In this document: in pieces, positions 1-7,624 of the stretch
How the letters are laid out: each line of letters starts with the position of its first letter
Position numbering within the stretch: the first letter of the stretch is position 1
NCBI RefSeq assembly: GCF_900105925.1
Contig: NZ_LT629791.1
Span: 5,178,001-5,242,000 of the forward strand
DNA from: Jiangella alkaliphila
GTDB taxonomy: Bacteria > Actinomycetota > Actinomycetes > Jiangellales > Jiangellaceae
DNA length: 64,000 nucleotides
Reading direction: 5' to 3'
Notes under the pieces: model-generated
What the model was told of the DNA's origin: nothing
The model's database searches: none
The model's input: the letters and a program-made list of their open reading frames with translations, nothing else
Position numbers and translations under genes: made by a program

Positions 1-184
1 CCTCGGGAGTCGGCCAGACGTCAACCACTACGTCGCCAGCGACCGGCACCCCATCTCGAACTAGTCGCACTTTCAACGAATTCGGTGTCGCGGTACTCTC
101 TGCGTCCGCACTGGCTTCGGTTGGAGATGCGGGCAGAATGCCTGCTAGCATGATCACAAGCGCACCTGCAACGATGGCTTTCAT
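1..184 (-). CDS. Secreted protein, C-terminus outside window
   Basis: This is the 5' part of a gene running off the left edge, 61 codons visible. The start MKAIVAGALVIMLAGILPAS looks like a Sec signal peptide with a probable cleavage region near PTEASADAES, followed by a mature part containing LKVRLVRDGVPVAGDVVVDVW, which resembles the opening strands of an Ig-like or carboxypeptidase-regulatory fold; that fold is a guess. A purine-rich ribosome site (GAGGGGG) lies about eight bases before the ATG at 184. No function can be given. It may be cargo of the element or lie beyond it. Confidence 0.6.
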   Translation of the reverse strand, partial: MKAIVAGALVIMLAGILPASPTEASADAESTATPNSLKVRLVRDGVPVAGDVVVDVWPTPE

Positions 185-555
185 AAGATTGCCCCCTCGC
201 CCCGCACGAATAGATAGCGACAATCCGCCATGTAGGCGTATGTCGCCTTATTAGCTAGCCCTGATACTAGCGGAAGGCAGGCAGAAGCGAATGTGACGTG
301 CGTCACATGCCGGAGCGCGCTGGCATGCAGGAACGTGGCAATGCTCAGCGTCGATGCGGCTGGCCCCAGCGTGCCCGGCCGTCGTCGACGGTGTTGCGCT
401 GTCAGTGGGCTATGCACGACAAATTGGCACAATGGATCGTGTGAGGCACATGTTGTGTGGGAGTCCCGGTTCGCCACCCGGTCCTTGTGCGAATGGAGTA
501 CCGGCGAGCGTGAGGGCGCGACGCGCGACGGCCCCCAACGTGCTGGGCTAAGGAC
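185..555. other. Intergenic region, no gene seen
   Basis: About 370 bases between the secreted protein and the flavoprotein. Overlapping reading frames here have no family features. The only structure I see is the CRP-like palindrome at 291-308. The composition is noticeably less GC-rich around 200-300 than in the chromosomal part, as expected for a promoter and for transferred DNA. Confidence 0.5.
291..308. promoter_or_regulatory. CRP-like palindrome
   Basis: ATGTGACGTGCGTCACAT is a perfect 18-base palindrome and contains TGTGA-N6-TCACA, the classical CRP/FNR-superfamily site. It is 107 to 124 bases upstream of the ATG of the secreted protein read leftward, and far from the other flanking gene, whose 3' end faces it. 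Binding by a CRP-type regulator is an inference from the motif. Confidence 0.5.
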
Positions 556-1125
556 TTACCAGGAATCCCGCACTCTTCGAGTCTCCTCGTCTATGGCGTT
601 CCGTATCTTGCTCCATGGCAGCTGGCGCCCCGGCATGCTGCGCGGCGCATGCAGTGGCCAGACGTCATCGCCTACCACAAGGCGGACTCCGACGCTGCCC
701 AGTGTGTTCATGTATCCGTGCCACGCTGGGTGCGCCGCGTGCGCGGCGTTGATTCGAGGGAAGACGACGATCGGCGGTGCCCTGTTGCCTATCGCCTCGC
801 TCACGCCCGTGAGCGCGTGGTTATCGGCTATGCCGAGGGCGAGCTTGGCCACAGTGTTCGCAGTCGCAGGAACAACCGCATAGCAGTCCACCTGCGGATG
901 CGGACTCGCCTCGCTAGGCAAGCGGCCTCGATCGCGCACAGGCTGGCCCGTGGTGTCCTCGATCCTGTCGAACTCCCCCGATGCTCGTAGCCAGGTTGCC
1001 GCTGTCGGTGTGACGGTGACGGCGACGGTCCAGCCGTCGCGCTGCATGGGTTCGATCAGCTCGGTCCGGAGGTCTTCGATGCCGCCGGCAGCGCAGGCGA
1101 TGAGTCCGAGGACGGGGCCGGTCAT
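556..1125 (-). CDS. Flavoprotein (PPC-decarboxylase-like)
   Basis: A 189-residue protein of the flavoprotein family related to phosphopantothenoylcysteine decarboxylase (CoaC/Dfp, EpiD). The N-terminal GLIACAAGGI resembles the first beta strand and loop of that Rossmann-like fold. The segment VPATANTVAKLALGIADN around residues 86-103 is the family's flavin-contacting PATANT motif, followed by an active-site-like VVFPRINAAHAAHPAWHGYMNTL stretch in place of the usual P-x-M-N-x-x-M. Its ATG overlaps the stop of the XRE regulator by four bases, so the two are translationally coupled. It is too short and in the wrong context to be the coenzyme A biosynthesis enzyme. Pairing of such flavoproteins with HTH proteins is common in actinobacterial elements, but the substrate is unknown. 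Confidence 0.75.
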   Translation of the reverse strand: MTGPVLGLIACAAGGIEDLRTELIEPMQRDGWTVAVTVTPTAATWLRASGEFDRIEDTTGQPVRDRGRLPSEASPHPQVDCYAVVPATANTVAKLALGIADNHALTGVSEAIGNRAPPIVVFPRINAAHAAHPAWHGYMNTLGSVGVRLVVGDDVWPLHAPRSMPGRQLPWSKIRNAIDEETRRVRDSW

Positions 1126-2336
1126 ACGGCTCGGCAGCGTTCAGCGAGCTGAATGACGACGGACTGACGGCCGCCCATGGTGACGGGCGATCGTCGGTAG
1201 ATGGCGCGCACGGTCTCGCGGACGGCCGGGTTGTGGCGAACGAACTGCGGTGCCTGCTGCTCGGCCATCAGCAAGGCGTCGACGGCTTCCTCGTCCTGGG
1301 CAAGGTGGCTGTAGGCACGGGCCACGTCGATGCGATGACAGACCTGCCGCTCGATGGGAAGCGGGCTCGGGTCGATCCGCGGGCCGTGCTCGGCCACGTA
1401 GGCGACGTCACCGAGGTCCAAGGCTGTCGAAACGCGATGCACGTGGACGTTGGTCGGACCAAACGCGGTCTGCCAGTGGTTCGCGTCGTGGCCAAGCCGC
1501 GCCGCTGCCTCGGTTGCTCGGTCGAGGAGGTCCGTTGTTGTCGCGCGGTCCTGCCGTCGGGCAGCAGCCACAGCCATGCGTAAGTCGAGCATGCCGAGCA
1601 GACTGAGCGCTTCGGGCTCGCCGGCCCGGACCGTGCTCATCAGCCAGCTGCGGGCAGCGTCTCCGACTTGAAGGGCGTCGTCGTAGCGACCGACCGACAG
1701 GAGCGCGTGAGTACCGGCGCGCGCGGCAGAGGCGAGGGCGAGCGGGTCCTCGGACTGGCCCGCTGCGCTCATCGCTCGCTCGGCCGCGATCCAGGCGAGG
1801 TCGACCTCACCAATCTTGCTCAGCGTCGTGGCCGCCAGGTGGTGCACTCTGGCAGACACCCGCCAACCGGCCCGCGTCCCCTCCGCTTCGAGCGCCTGAG
1901 CCGACGCCAGCAGCTGAGGCAGGACGGCGACGGTGCGGCCGAGGCCGCCGTTCTGGTAGTCGTCCCAAGCGGTCACCGTCAGCCGCTCGGTGTGCGTGAC
2001 GTCGATCTGCGCGATGGCGGTCTGGTTGAACAGCAACTGTGAGAGCCGGCGTGGGCTCATCAGCGCATCGCGGATGGCAGGCACGTCGTCGCTTTCACGA
2101 TCATCCTCGACGAGGACCGGTTGGCCGATAAGGTCGGCCAGGGTGACGCGCAGGGCACGCGCCAGCTCGGCCAGGATGTCGAGTCGCCGGATCTCGCGCT
2201 CACCGCGCTCGATCTTGCTGAGCCAATCCTCGGAGCGGCCCACGAGGTTCGCGAGCACGGATTGGGTCAGGCCGCGCCGCACTCGGTAGAACGCGATGCG
2301 TTCTCCGATGCTGAGGGTGTCCCCTGCTCCACGCAT
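1122..2336 (-). CDS. XRE-family HTH regulator with TPR-like C-terminus
   Basis: A 404-residue regulator. An XRE/Cro HTH spans about residues 8-65 (IGERIAFYRVRRGLTQSVLA, then SEDWLSKIERGEREI). The remaining 330 residues are Ala/Leu-rich helix pairs typical of TPR-like sensor domains, for example ALASAARAGTHALLSVGRYD. This build is seen in actinobacterial regulators that bind peptides or act with a downstream partner. It sits first in a two-gene unit with the flavoprotein. A 19-base palindrome at 2371-2389, about 35 bases before the ATG, is a likely autoregulatory operator. The ligand and targets are unknown. Confidence 0.8.
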   Translation of the reverse strand: MRGAGDTLSIGERIAFYRVRRGLTQSVLANLVGRSEDWLSKIERGEREIRRLDILAELARALRVTLADLIGQPVLVEDDRESDDVPAIRDALMSPRRLSQLLFNQTAIAQIDVTHTERLTVTAWDDYQNGGLGRTVAVLPQLLASAQALEAEGTRAGWRVSARVHHLAATTLSKIGEVDLAWIAAERAMSAAGQSEDPLALASAARAGTHALLSVGRYDDALQVGDAARSWLMSTVRAGEPEALSLLGMLDLRMAVAAARRQDRATTTDLLDRATEAAARLGHDANHWQTAFGPTNVHVHRVSTALDLGDVAYVAEHGPRIDPSPLPIERQVCHRIDVARAYSHLAQDEEAVDALLMAEQQAPQFVRHNPAVRETVRAIYRRSPVTMGGRQSVVIQLAERCRAV

Positions 2337-2370
2337 GGTGTCAACGATAGGTCAGCAGGTCAGTCATGTA

Positions 2371-2389
2371 CCCGGACAGTTTGTCCGGG
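2371..2389. promoter_or_regulatory. Palindrome upstream of the XRE gene
   Basis: CCCGGACAGTTTGTCCGGG has perfect 8-base arms around a 3-base centre. It lies 35 to 53 bases before the XRE start codon, where an operator would cover the promoter. Binding by the XRE protein is an inference. Confidence 0.55.
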
Positions 2390-2412
2390 CGTCCACTTGC
2401 GGGGCGGGTTCT

Positions 2413-2439
2413 GCTGGTGGTGTGACAGCCCCCACCAGC
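2413..2439 (-). terminator. Hairpin downstream of the GntR gene
   Basis: GCTGGTGG at 2413-2420 pairs with CCACCAGC at 2432-2439 (8-base stem, 11-base loop), 24 bases after the GntR stop read leftward. No T-run follows, as usual in GC-rich actinobacteria. It separates the GntR gene from the XRE promoter. Confidence 0.4.
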
Positions 2440-2462
2440 GAACGAAGCACGCCTGCCCATGG

Positions 2463-2792
2463 TCACTCGCGGCCGGCCGTGAGGTCGTCGACCCGTTCAG
2501 TCAGGGTCCGCACGGCGTCCTCAAGGCGATCAAGCCGGGCCTGGGTGTCGCCGGGTCGACGAGCCGCAGCGCTCACGTCGTCGGCGACGAACACGCCCTT
2601 GCCCTGGCGGCCGACGATCAGCCCATCTCCGCGCAACTCGTTGAGCGCGTCCCGCACGACGGTGCTGGACACGCCATGCTGCGCGCGCAGCTGGGTCATC
2701 GACGGCAGCTGGCTTCCAGGCGACAGCTCCCCCGAGGCAATCCGCGCGCGCAGCTCATCCGCGAGTTGCCGGAACGCGGGTGCGCTCGACAT
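2463..2792 (-). CDS. GntR-family transcriptional regulator of the element
   Basis: A small GntR protein, 109 residues from the chosen start. A winged HTH fills residues 5-70 (FRQLADELRARIASGELSPG, then GVSSTVVRDALNELRGDGLI), followed by a short coiled-coil-like tail LDRLEDAVRTLTERVDDL and no effector domain. This resembles the KorSA-type repressors of pSAM2-like elements. I chose the ATG at 2792 because GGAGG precedes it by six bases; frames extending to 2861 have no ribosome site. It is divergent from the element's accessory operon, and a perfect 20-base palindrome sits between them. It probably represses its own promoter and the operon; that role is inferred. Confidence 0.8.
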   Translation of the reverse strand: MSSAPAFRQLADELRARIASGELSPGSQLPSMTQLRAQHGVSSTVVRDALNELRGDGLIVGRQGKGVFVADDVSAAARRPGDTQARLDRLEDAVRTLTERVDDLTAGRE

Positions 2793-2824
2793 CGACATCC
2801 TCCGTGTCATCCGGACCTGTTGCC

Positions 2825-2835
2825 GCACTATGTGC
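2825..2835. promoter_or_regulatory. Half-copy of the GntR operator
   Basis: GCACTATGTGC repeats nine bases (GCACTATGT) of the full operator at 2882-2901 and lies 33 bases upstream of the GntR start, suggesting a second, weaker binding site. Confidence 0.45.
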
Positions 2836-2881
2836 AGCCGGTCTGAACACCTTAAGGCCATAACCTACAAGCCATCTTGAC

Positions 2882-2901
2882 GCACTATGTCGACATAGTG
2901 C
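2882..2901. promoter_or_regulatory. Perfect 20-bp palindromic operator
   Basis: GCACTATGTCGACATAGTGC is a perfect inverted repeat in the divergent region between the GntR gene and the rightward operon starting at 2972. A TTGACG hexamer at 2877-2882 abuts it and could be a -35 element of the rightward promoter. Its length and symmetry fit a GntR dimer site. Confidence 0.7.
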
Positions 2902-2971
2902 ACTCTGAAGACGTCCCGCACGCCTCCGAGTGCGGGATCGGGGAGAGTCCCCGGCTACGAAAGGAGAGGTC

Positions 2972-3376
2972 ATGGCGACCTATGCAGTGGACAGCAATCG
3001 GCAGATGATGACGGCGACCGGCGTGGTCAACTCGGTGCACGAGTGGGAGGACACCCCGGACGGGCGTCGGCAGTCCGAGCGCCAGGCGCTCGACGAGGAA
3101 ACACGGATGCCCTTGTGGGCGGTCGAGGTCAACTACCGGACGATGTCCTTCGACAGGGAACTGACGGCTCGCGCACTGGTGACGGTGCCGGCACCGTCGA
3201 AGCCGGAGATCGCGGACTACTCCCCGATCGAGTTCGGCGACCTGATGGCGTCGCCGCGGGCGACGAAGGCCGGCCAGCTGGTCGAGGCGTGGCGGGCCGG
3301 CGGGATCGCGTCGCACACGCCGCCGCGCAAGGACGCCGGCAAGACCACCTCCGGCAGCGGCGACAAGGCGGCCTGA
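2972..3376 (+). CDS. Conserved-looking element protein of unknown function
   Basis: A 134-residue acidic soluble protein I do not recognise. The start MATYAVDSNRQMM is set by a good ribosome site (AAGGAGAGG) just before the ATG. The middle (VVNSVHEWEDTPDGRRQSER, then LWAVEVNYRT) reads like beta strands, and the last 30 residues are a Lys/Gly/Ser-rich flexible tail. No signal peptide or membrane segment. It opens the rightward operon controlled from the GntR operator and is followed after two bases by the next gene. The strand-rich body followed by a disordered tail recalls single-strand-binding proteins, but this is only a resemblance. Confidence 0.6.
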   Translation: MATYAVDSNRQMMTATGVVNSVHEWEDTPDGRRQSERQALDEETRMPLWAVEVNYRTMSFDRELTARALVTVPAPSKPEIADYSPIEFGDLMASPRATKAGQLVEAWRAGGIASHTPPRKDAGKTTSGSGDKAA

Positions 3377-3378
3377 CC

Positions 3379-3903
3379 ATGACCGTCATCGAGATCCCCA
3401 CCGACGCCTACCTCGCCGCTGACTGGCTCGCCGCCCGGCATCCGTGGGTTCGCCAGCTGGTCGAACGGATCGCCGGCCCGGTCGACCGGCGTGAGGACTG
3501 GCTCGACGTGCTCACCCAGGCCGTCAACGACAGCGACGGCGACGGTGCCGCGTGGGTGGAGTACGAGCGCCGGCATCCGGCACCGGCAGAGGACGCGGCG
3601 TTCTGGGAGTGGCACGCGCAGGGTCCGCAGCCCGCACCGCCCGTCCGAGCGTTCGGCGTCATGTCCGGCGGTGAGAAGAGGCTGATCCGCCTGGTCGCCA
3701 CCCTCGGCGGTCGCTTGGGGTGGTCACCGCTGGACGTGTCGTTCGACCAGCGCGGCGCCGCCGTGCTCGCGGACTGGCTCGCGATCGTGCACGCCCAACT
3801 CCCCGCCTCGATGTATCCGGCGGCCAGCGATGACGCGCTGATCGTGCGGCTGGCCGCAGTGAACGACGCGACGAACGGCGAGGTTCGCGCCGTCTCGCGA
3901 TGA
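3379..3903 (+). CDS. Hypothetical protein of the element
   Basis: 174 residues, not recognised. The ATG follows the previous stop by two bases, so the pair is co-translated. The sequence is helical and Trp/Ala-rich (DWLAARHPWVRQLVERIAG, AAFWEWHAQGPQPAPP), with no membrane segment and no clear catalytic motif. The C-terminal third, with LIRLVATLGGRLGWSPLDVS and VLADWLAIVHAQL, suggests a compact alpha-helical domain. Confidence 0.6.
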   Translation: MTVIEIPTDAYLAADWLAARHPWVRQLVERIAGPVDRREDWLDVLTQAVNDSDGDGAAWVEYERRHPAPAEDAAFWEWHAQGPQPAPPVRAFGVMSGGEKRLIRLVATLGGRLGWSPLDVSFDQRGAAVLADWLAIVHAQLPASMYPAASDDALIVRLAAVNDATNGEVRAVSR

Positions 3904-3907
3904 GACC

Positions 3908-3953
3908 CCACCGGGGACGGGTCAAGGCCTAGGAAACCGCCCATCCCCGGTGG
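3908..3953 (+). terminator. Hairpin between element genes
   Basis: CCACCGGGGA at 3908-3917 pairs with TCCCCGGTGG at 3944-3953 (10-base stem, 26-base loop) just after the previous stop. It may end or attenuate transcription before the mini-gene group. Confidence 0.45.
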
Positions 3954-3987
3954 CCCCAATCAACACCCCCGAATGGAGGGGATCGGT

Positions 3988-4152
3988 GTGTCCAACCCTA
4001 CGACCTGGCGACGCCCACTCGCTGCCCTTGGCGTCATCCTCGCGCAGCTGCTGACCGTGGCCGTCCTCATGGTTGGCGCCGACGAGGTCAGCGCCGAACG
4101 GTCCGACATGGTCCGCGACGCCTCGGTGACTCGTTGTGGTGATCGCTCGTGA
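3988..4152 (+). CDS. Mini single-pass membrane protein
   Basis: 54 residues starting at GTG 3988, chosen because GGAGGGG lies six bases upstream; an ATG at 3973 overlaps that ribosome site. The only feature is one hydrophobic helix at about residues 11-31 (LAALGVILAQLLTVAVLMVG), followed by a short acidic tail. Its stop overlaps the next GTG start by four bases. Small helix proteins next to TraB are common in actinobacterial conjugative elements (spread-type proteins); assignment to that group is a guess. Confidence 0.5.
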   Translation: MSNPTTWRRPLAALGVILAQLLTVAVLMVGADEVSAERSDMVRDASVTRCGDRS

Positions 4153-4343
4153 ACGGGCAGCCGGTCTTGTTCGGCGTGCTGCCATTCCGCACCGGCGAAG
4201 CCGCGTACTCGTTCCCGTGTCCGTCATGCGGCCGAACCGACTCGGCCCGGCCCGACACCGTCTGTGACGCCTGCCCCCCTGCTGCGCCGCCGGCCAAGCG
4301 CAAGATCGCGACCCGGCGTCGACCCGGTAAGGCGACGACCTGA
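4149..4343 (+). CDS. Small zinc-ribbon-like protein
   Basis: 64 residues from a GTG start overlapping the previous stop (GTGA). It contains CPSCGR and, 13 residues on, CDAC, a spacing suitable for a four-cysteine zinc ribbon, and ends in a basic tail (KRKIATRRRPGKA) that could contact nucleic acid. It is stacked between two other mini-genes by overlapping codons. Function unknown. Confidence 0.5.
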   Translation: MNGQPVLFGVLPFRTGEAAYSFPCPSCGRTDSARPDTVCDACPPAAPPAKRKIATRRRPGKATT

Positions 4344-4501
4344 TGTCCGCACTCGTGAGGTGCTCTGGTTGTGGCCGCTCGGTGGCCGCCGTTCAGGCGT
4401 GGTTCCACCCGGGCACCGGTGACACCGTCTGCGACCTCTGCCATGCCGCCGCCCACTTGCGGCACGCGGCCCTGACAGCTTCCCAAGGACTGATTCGATG
4501 A
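4343..4501 (+). CDS. Small CxxC protein upstream of the translocase
   Basis: 52 residues beginning MSALVRCSGCGRSVAAVQAW. The cysteine pairs CSGC and CDLC could bind one zinc ion. The ATG shares a base with the previous stop (TGATG), and its own stop overlaps the translocase start (ATGA), so its translation should feed into the translocase. Overlap on both sides argues that it is real in spite of its size. Function unknown. Confidence 0.5.
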   Translation: MSALVRCSGCGRSVAAVQAWFHPGTGDTVCDLCHAAAHLRHAALTASQGLIR

Positions 4502-5975
4502 CGCCCCGACCCGTGCTGACCGCGAAGAACGTCAAGATCCTCGCGACGTTCGTGCAGAACCTGTTCGATCACGACTCGCTGATCCGGCGGCTGCTGCGCG
4601 GATTGGGCTGGGTGACGCTGACGCCGCTGATGCTGCTGCGCAAGCTCCCCCTGGTGTTCGCCGCCGGCTGCGTCCTGTTGCTCGCCTACTCGGTGCTCGG
4701 CGGCGGTGGCCTGGTCCTGCTGTTCGTACTCCCGCCGGTCGGTTGGGTGGTGTGGCGGCTCGCGCACCCCGAGTCTGCGGAGCGGGTCGCCGCGCTGGTG
4801 CGGGGACGGTGGCGGTACCGGCGCATCTACCGCAAGCACTGGCCCACCGTCGCCGCCGGGTGCGGCCTCGCCGTGGCTGGTCCATTCGGCCGCCTGGTCG
4901 CGCCCGAGCTGGTGCGGGTGATCGGCCACCCCGCAGCCGATGCCGTGGTGGTGCGCCTGTTCGCCGGCCAGTCGCCCGCCGACTATGCCGACCGCGCCGA
5001 CGCTCTGGCGCACGCGTTCGGCGCCACGCAGGTCCGGGTCCGGTCCGACCAGCCCGGCACGGTGACGTTGCTGTTCAGTACCGGCGACATGCTCACCGAC
5101 CCGATCCCGGCGATGACGCTGGACGCAACGGACGTGGAGTTCGAGGCGCTACCGGTCGGGTTCACCGAGGACGCCAGCCCGTATCGGCTGCGGCTGCTCT
5201 ACAGCCACGTGCTGACGGCCGGCGCGACCGGGTCCGGGAAGGGCTCCGCGCTGTGGTCGACCGTGCGTGCCCTCGCGCCTGCCGTCCCGTCCGGTGTCGT
5301 CGAGCTGTGGGTGCCGACCCGAAGGGTGGCATCGAGCTGGCCATGGGCCGGGCGCTGTTCTCCCGGTTCACCGCCGACGACGAGCCCGGCGACATGGTCC
5401 AGCTGGTCGTCGAGGCCGCCGACCTGGTCCGGGCACGCTCGAAGCAGCTGCGGGGCCACAGCCGCAAACACACCCCCACGCCCGATGAGCCGTTCGTCGT
5501 GCTGATCATCGACGAGCTGGCCTACCTGACGGAGTACCAGGACGACACCAAGCTCAAGCACCAGTTCAACAAGGCCCTCAAGGTCGTCCTATCTCAGGGT
5601 CGCGCCGCCGGCGTCTCGGTGCTCGCGTTCGTCTAGGATCCCCGCAAGTCCGTGGTCGATGCCCGCAACCTGTTCCCCACCAAGGTCGCGCTCAGGTTGG
5701 ACACCGCGTCCGAGGTCGAGATGGTGCTGGGCAAGGACGCCTGGGAACGTGGCGCACGCGCTGAGTCGATTCCCGAGGCTCTGCCCGGCACGGGTTACGT
5801 GCTCGTCGACGGCGACCCCACCCCGGTCCGGATCCGGTTCACGTGGGTCACCGACGACGACATCCGCGCCATGGCCCGCGACTACCCGGCCGCGCCGCCG
5901 GCACCGCCGCGTCACGGGTTCACCGTCGTCACCGACACCGACAAGGGCGACGACGACACGGGAGCGGTCGCATGA
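4498..5975 (+). pseudogene. traB: FtsK/TraB-like DNA translocase, broken twice
   Basis: Homologue of the AICE FtsK/SpoIIIE-type translocase that moves double-stranded DNA during conjugation. The first part has two N-terminal hydrophobic segments (residues about 40-85) and a Walker A motif GATGSGKGS. Frame is lost at about 5313: one missing base would give WVLDPKGGIEL, as expected for the family. In the new frame the Walker B region VLIIDELAYL follows, then VLAFV-stop-DPRKS, where TAG at 5634-5636 replaces the expected CAG. Downstream the same frame runs on to 5975 and overlaps the rep start (ATGA). Two separate lesions make a sequencing error unlikely as the full explanation. The protein is probably not made, so the element is likely unable to transfer itself. 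Confidence 0.85.
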
Positions 5976-7396
5976 GCACGCGCGAGCTCGGACATACGGA
6001 GCTGCTGTTCCAGCTGGCGTCGCTGTCGCACTCCCGCGCCGCACAGCAGGCCCGCGGCTGCGTCAACCCGATCAGGCTCACCGGCTCCTCGACCACCATC
6101 CATGCCGCGACGGGTGAGGTCGTGCGCAGCTACTCCTCGAACGACGAACCGGATGGGCACACCTACGTGCGCTGCGGCAACCGCCGCGCCGCCGTCTGCC
6201 CGTCCTGCTCGCGGGAGTACAAGGGCGACGCGTGGCAGCTGCTGTCCTGCGGGCTGGCCGGCGGCAAGACCGTCCCGGAGACGGTGGCCGAGCATCCGGC
6301 GACGTTCGCCACCTTCACCGCGCCGTCGTTCGGGGCCGTGCACCGCCACACCCGGCCCACCAACGGCCGCACCGCGCCGTGCCGGGCCAGGCGGGACAGA
6401 CCGCGCTGCCCGCACAGCCGGCCGCTGTCATGTGTGCGGCGGCATGACGCCGATGACCCGCAGGTAGGGCAGCCGCTGTGCTTCGAGTGCTACGACTACA
6501 CCGCGCACGCCGCGTGGCAGTGGTGGGCGCCGCAGCTGTGGCGCTACTTCACCATGGCGCTGCGCCGCCGCCTCGCCCGCGCTGTCGGCCTGTCGATGAA
6601 GGCGTTCACGAAGGCGGTCAAGGTCTCCTACACGAAGGTGACCGAGTTCCAGGCCCGTGGCGTCGTGCACTTCCACGTCGTCATCCGCCTCGACGGCCCC
6701 GACGGCCCGGCCACGCCGCCGCAGCTGGGCCTCTCGGTGACGGACCTCGAGGACGCGGTACGGCACGCCGCCGCCCAGGCGCACAAGGACGTGCCGATCA
6801 TCGGCGGGCAGACGCTACGGCTGCGGTGGGGGAAGCAGCTCGACCTGCGCACCATCACCCCCGGCGCCGGGCGCGACAACTCCGACGGGCCAGCACATCC
6901 GCACCAGGTCGCCGCCTACCTCGCGAAGTACTTGACGAAGTCGACCGAGGACTTCGGGCTGCCCGTCGCCGGTAAGCTCTACAGCGCCGGTCACGCGGCC
7001 AAACGCGGCGCGACCCCGCACGCCGTCCGGCTCATCAAGGCGGCACAGCAGTTGGTTCCCGTCGACGAGGACTACGCCCGGCTCAGGGACCGCTACGCCA
7101 CCCTCGGCTACCGCGGCCACCCCATCACCAAGAGCCGCGCCTACAGCGTGACCTTCGGCGCACTCCGCTCCGCCCGCCGGCACTGGCGACAGAAGCGCGC
7201 CCAACTCCCCGCCGACGCCGACGTACGAGACGTCCTCGACCTCGACCAGGAGGCGGCCGACGACACCACCACGCTCATCGTCGTCGGCGACTGGCACTAC
7301 GCCGGACGCGGCTACCTCGACACCGCAGCCGCCGCCAACGCCACCCGCTCAGCCAACCTCGCCCGCATCCGCCGCGCCGACGGCGTCGCCAGCTGA
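5972..7396 (+). CDS. Replication initiator, RepSA-like (HUH)
   Basis: 474 residues, the rolling-circle initiator family of pSAM2 and other AICEs. The start ATG at 5972 overlaps the end of the translocase frame. CPSCSREY near residue 74 and CFECYDY are cysteine pairs typical of the family. The GVVHFHVVIRLDG segment holds the metal-binding HUH motif (HFH), and AAYLAKYLTKS carries the likely catalytic tyrosines. The whole length looks intact, unlike the translocase. In this family the protein nicks the double-strand origin, which often lies in or near the gene; I could not pick out a nick site. Confidence 0.88.
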   Translation: MSTRELGHTELLFQLASLSHSRAAQQARGCVNPIRLTGSSTTIHAATGEVVRSYSSNDEPDGHTYVRCGNRRAAVCPSCSREYKGDAWQLLSCGLAGGKTVPETVAEHPATFATFTAPSFGAVHRHTRPTNGRTAPCRARRDRPRCPHSRPLSCVRRHDADDPQVGQPLCFECYDYTAHAAWQWWAPQLWRYFTMALRRRLARAVGLSMKAFTKAVKVSYTKVTEFQARGVVHFHVVIRLDGPDGPATPPQLGLSVTDLEDAVRHAAAQAHKDVPIIGGQTLRLRWGKQLDLRTITPGAGRDNSDGPAHPHQVAAYLAKYLTKSTEDFGLPVAGKLYSAGHAAKRGATPHAVRLIKAAQQLVPVDEDYARLRDRYATLGYRGHPITKSRAYSVTFGALRSARRHWRQKRAQLPADADVRDVLDLDQEAADDTTTLIVVGDWHYAGRGYLDTAAAANATRSANLARIRRADGVAS

Positions 7397-7423
7397 TCGG
7401 ACCGAAGTGCAGGGAGAACGACC

Positions 7424-7624
7424 ATGACCAGACAGAACCTTGGCCGGCTGTTGACTACCGAGGAAACGGCCGCACGACTTCGCGTGGACCCGTCCACCGT
7501 CCGCCGCTGGCGTCTCGACGGTGTCGGCCCGCCCTACCTCAAGAAGGGCAGCATCCACCGCTACCCGGCAAACGAGCTGGAAGCCTGGATCGCCGAGAGC
7601 CTGAGAGGCCGGCTGGCGTCATGA
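7424..7624 (+). CDS. xis: Excisionase, MerR-type HTH
   Basis: 66 residues. It is a helix-turn-helix_17 excisionase: LLTTEETAARLRVDPSTVRRWRLDGVGPPYLK, then IHRYPANELEAWI. It assists the integrase in excision by bending the attachment site. A purine-rich site (AGGGAGAA) precedes the ATG. Its stop overlaps the integrase start (ATGA), the usual xis-int arrangement in these elements. Confidence 0.88.
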   Translation: MTRQNLGRLLTTEETAARLRVDPSTVRRWRLDGVGPPYLKKGSIHRYPANELEAWIAESLRGRLAS

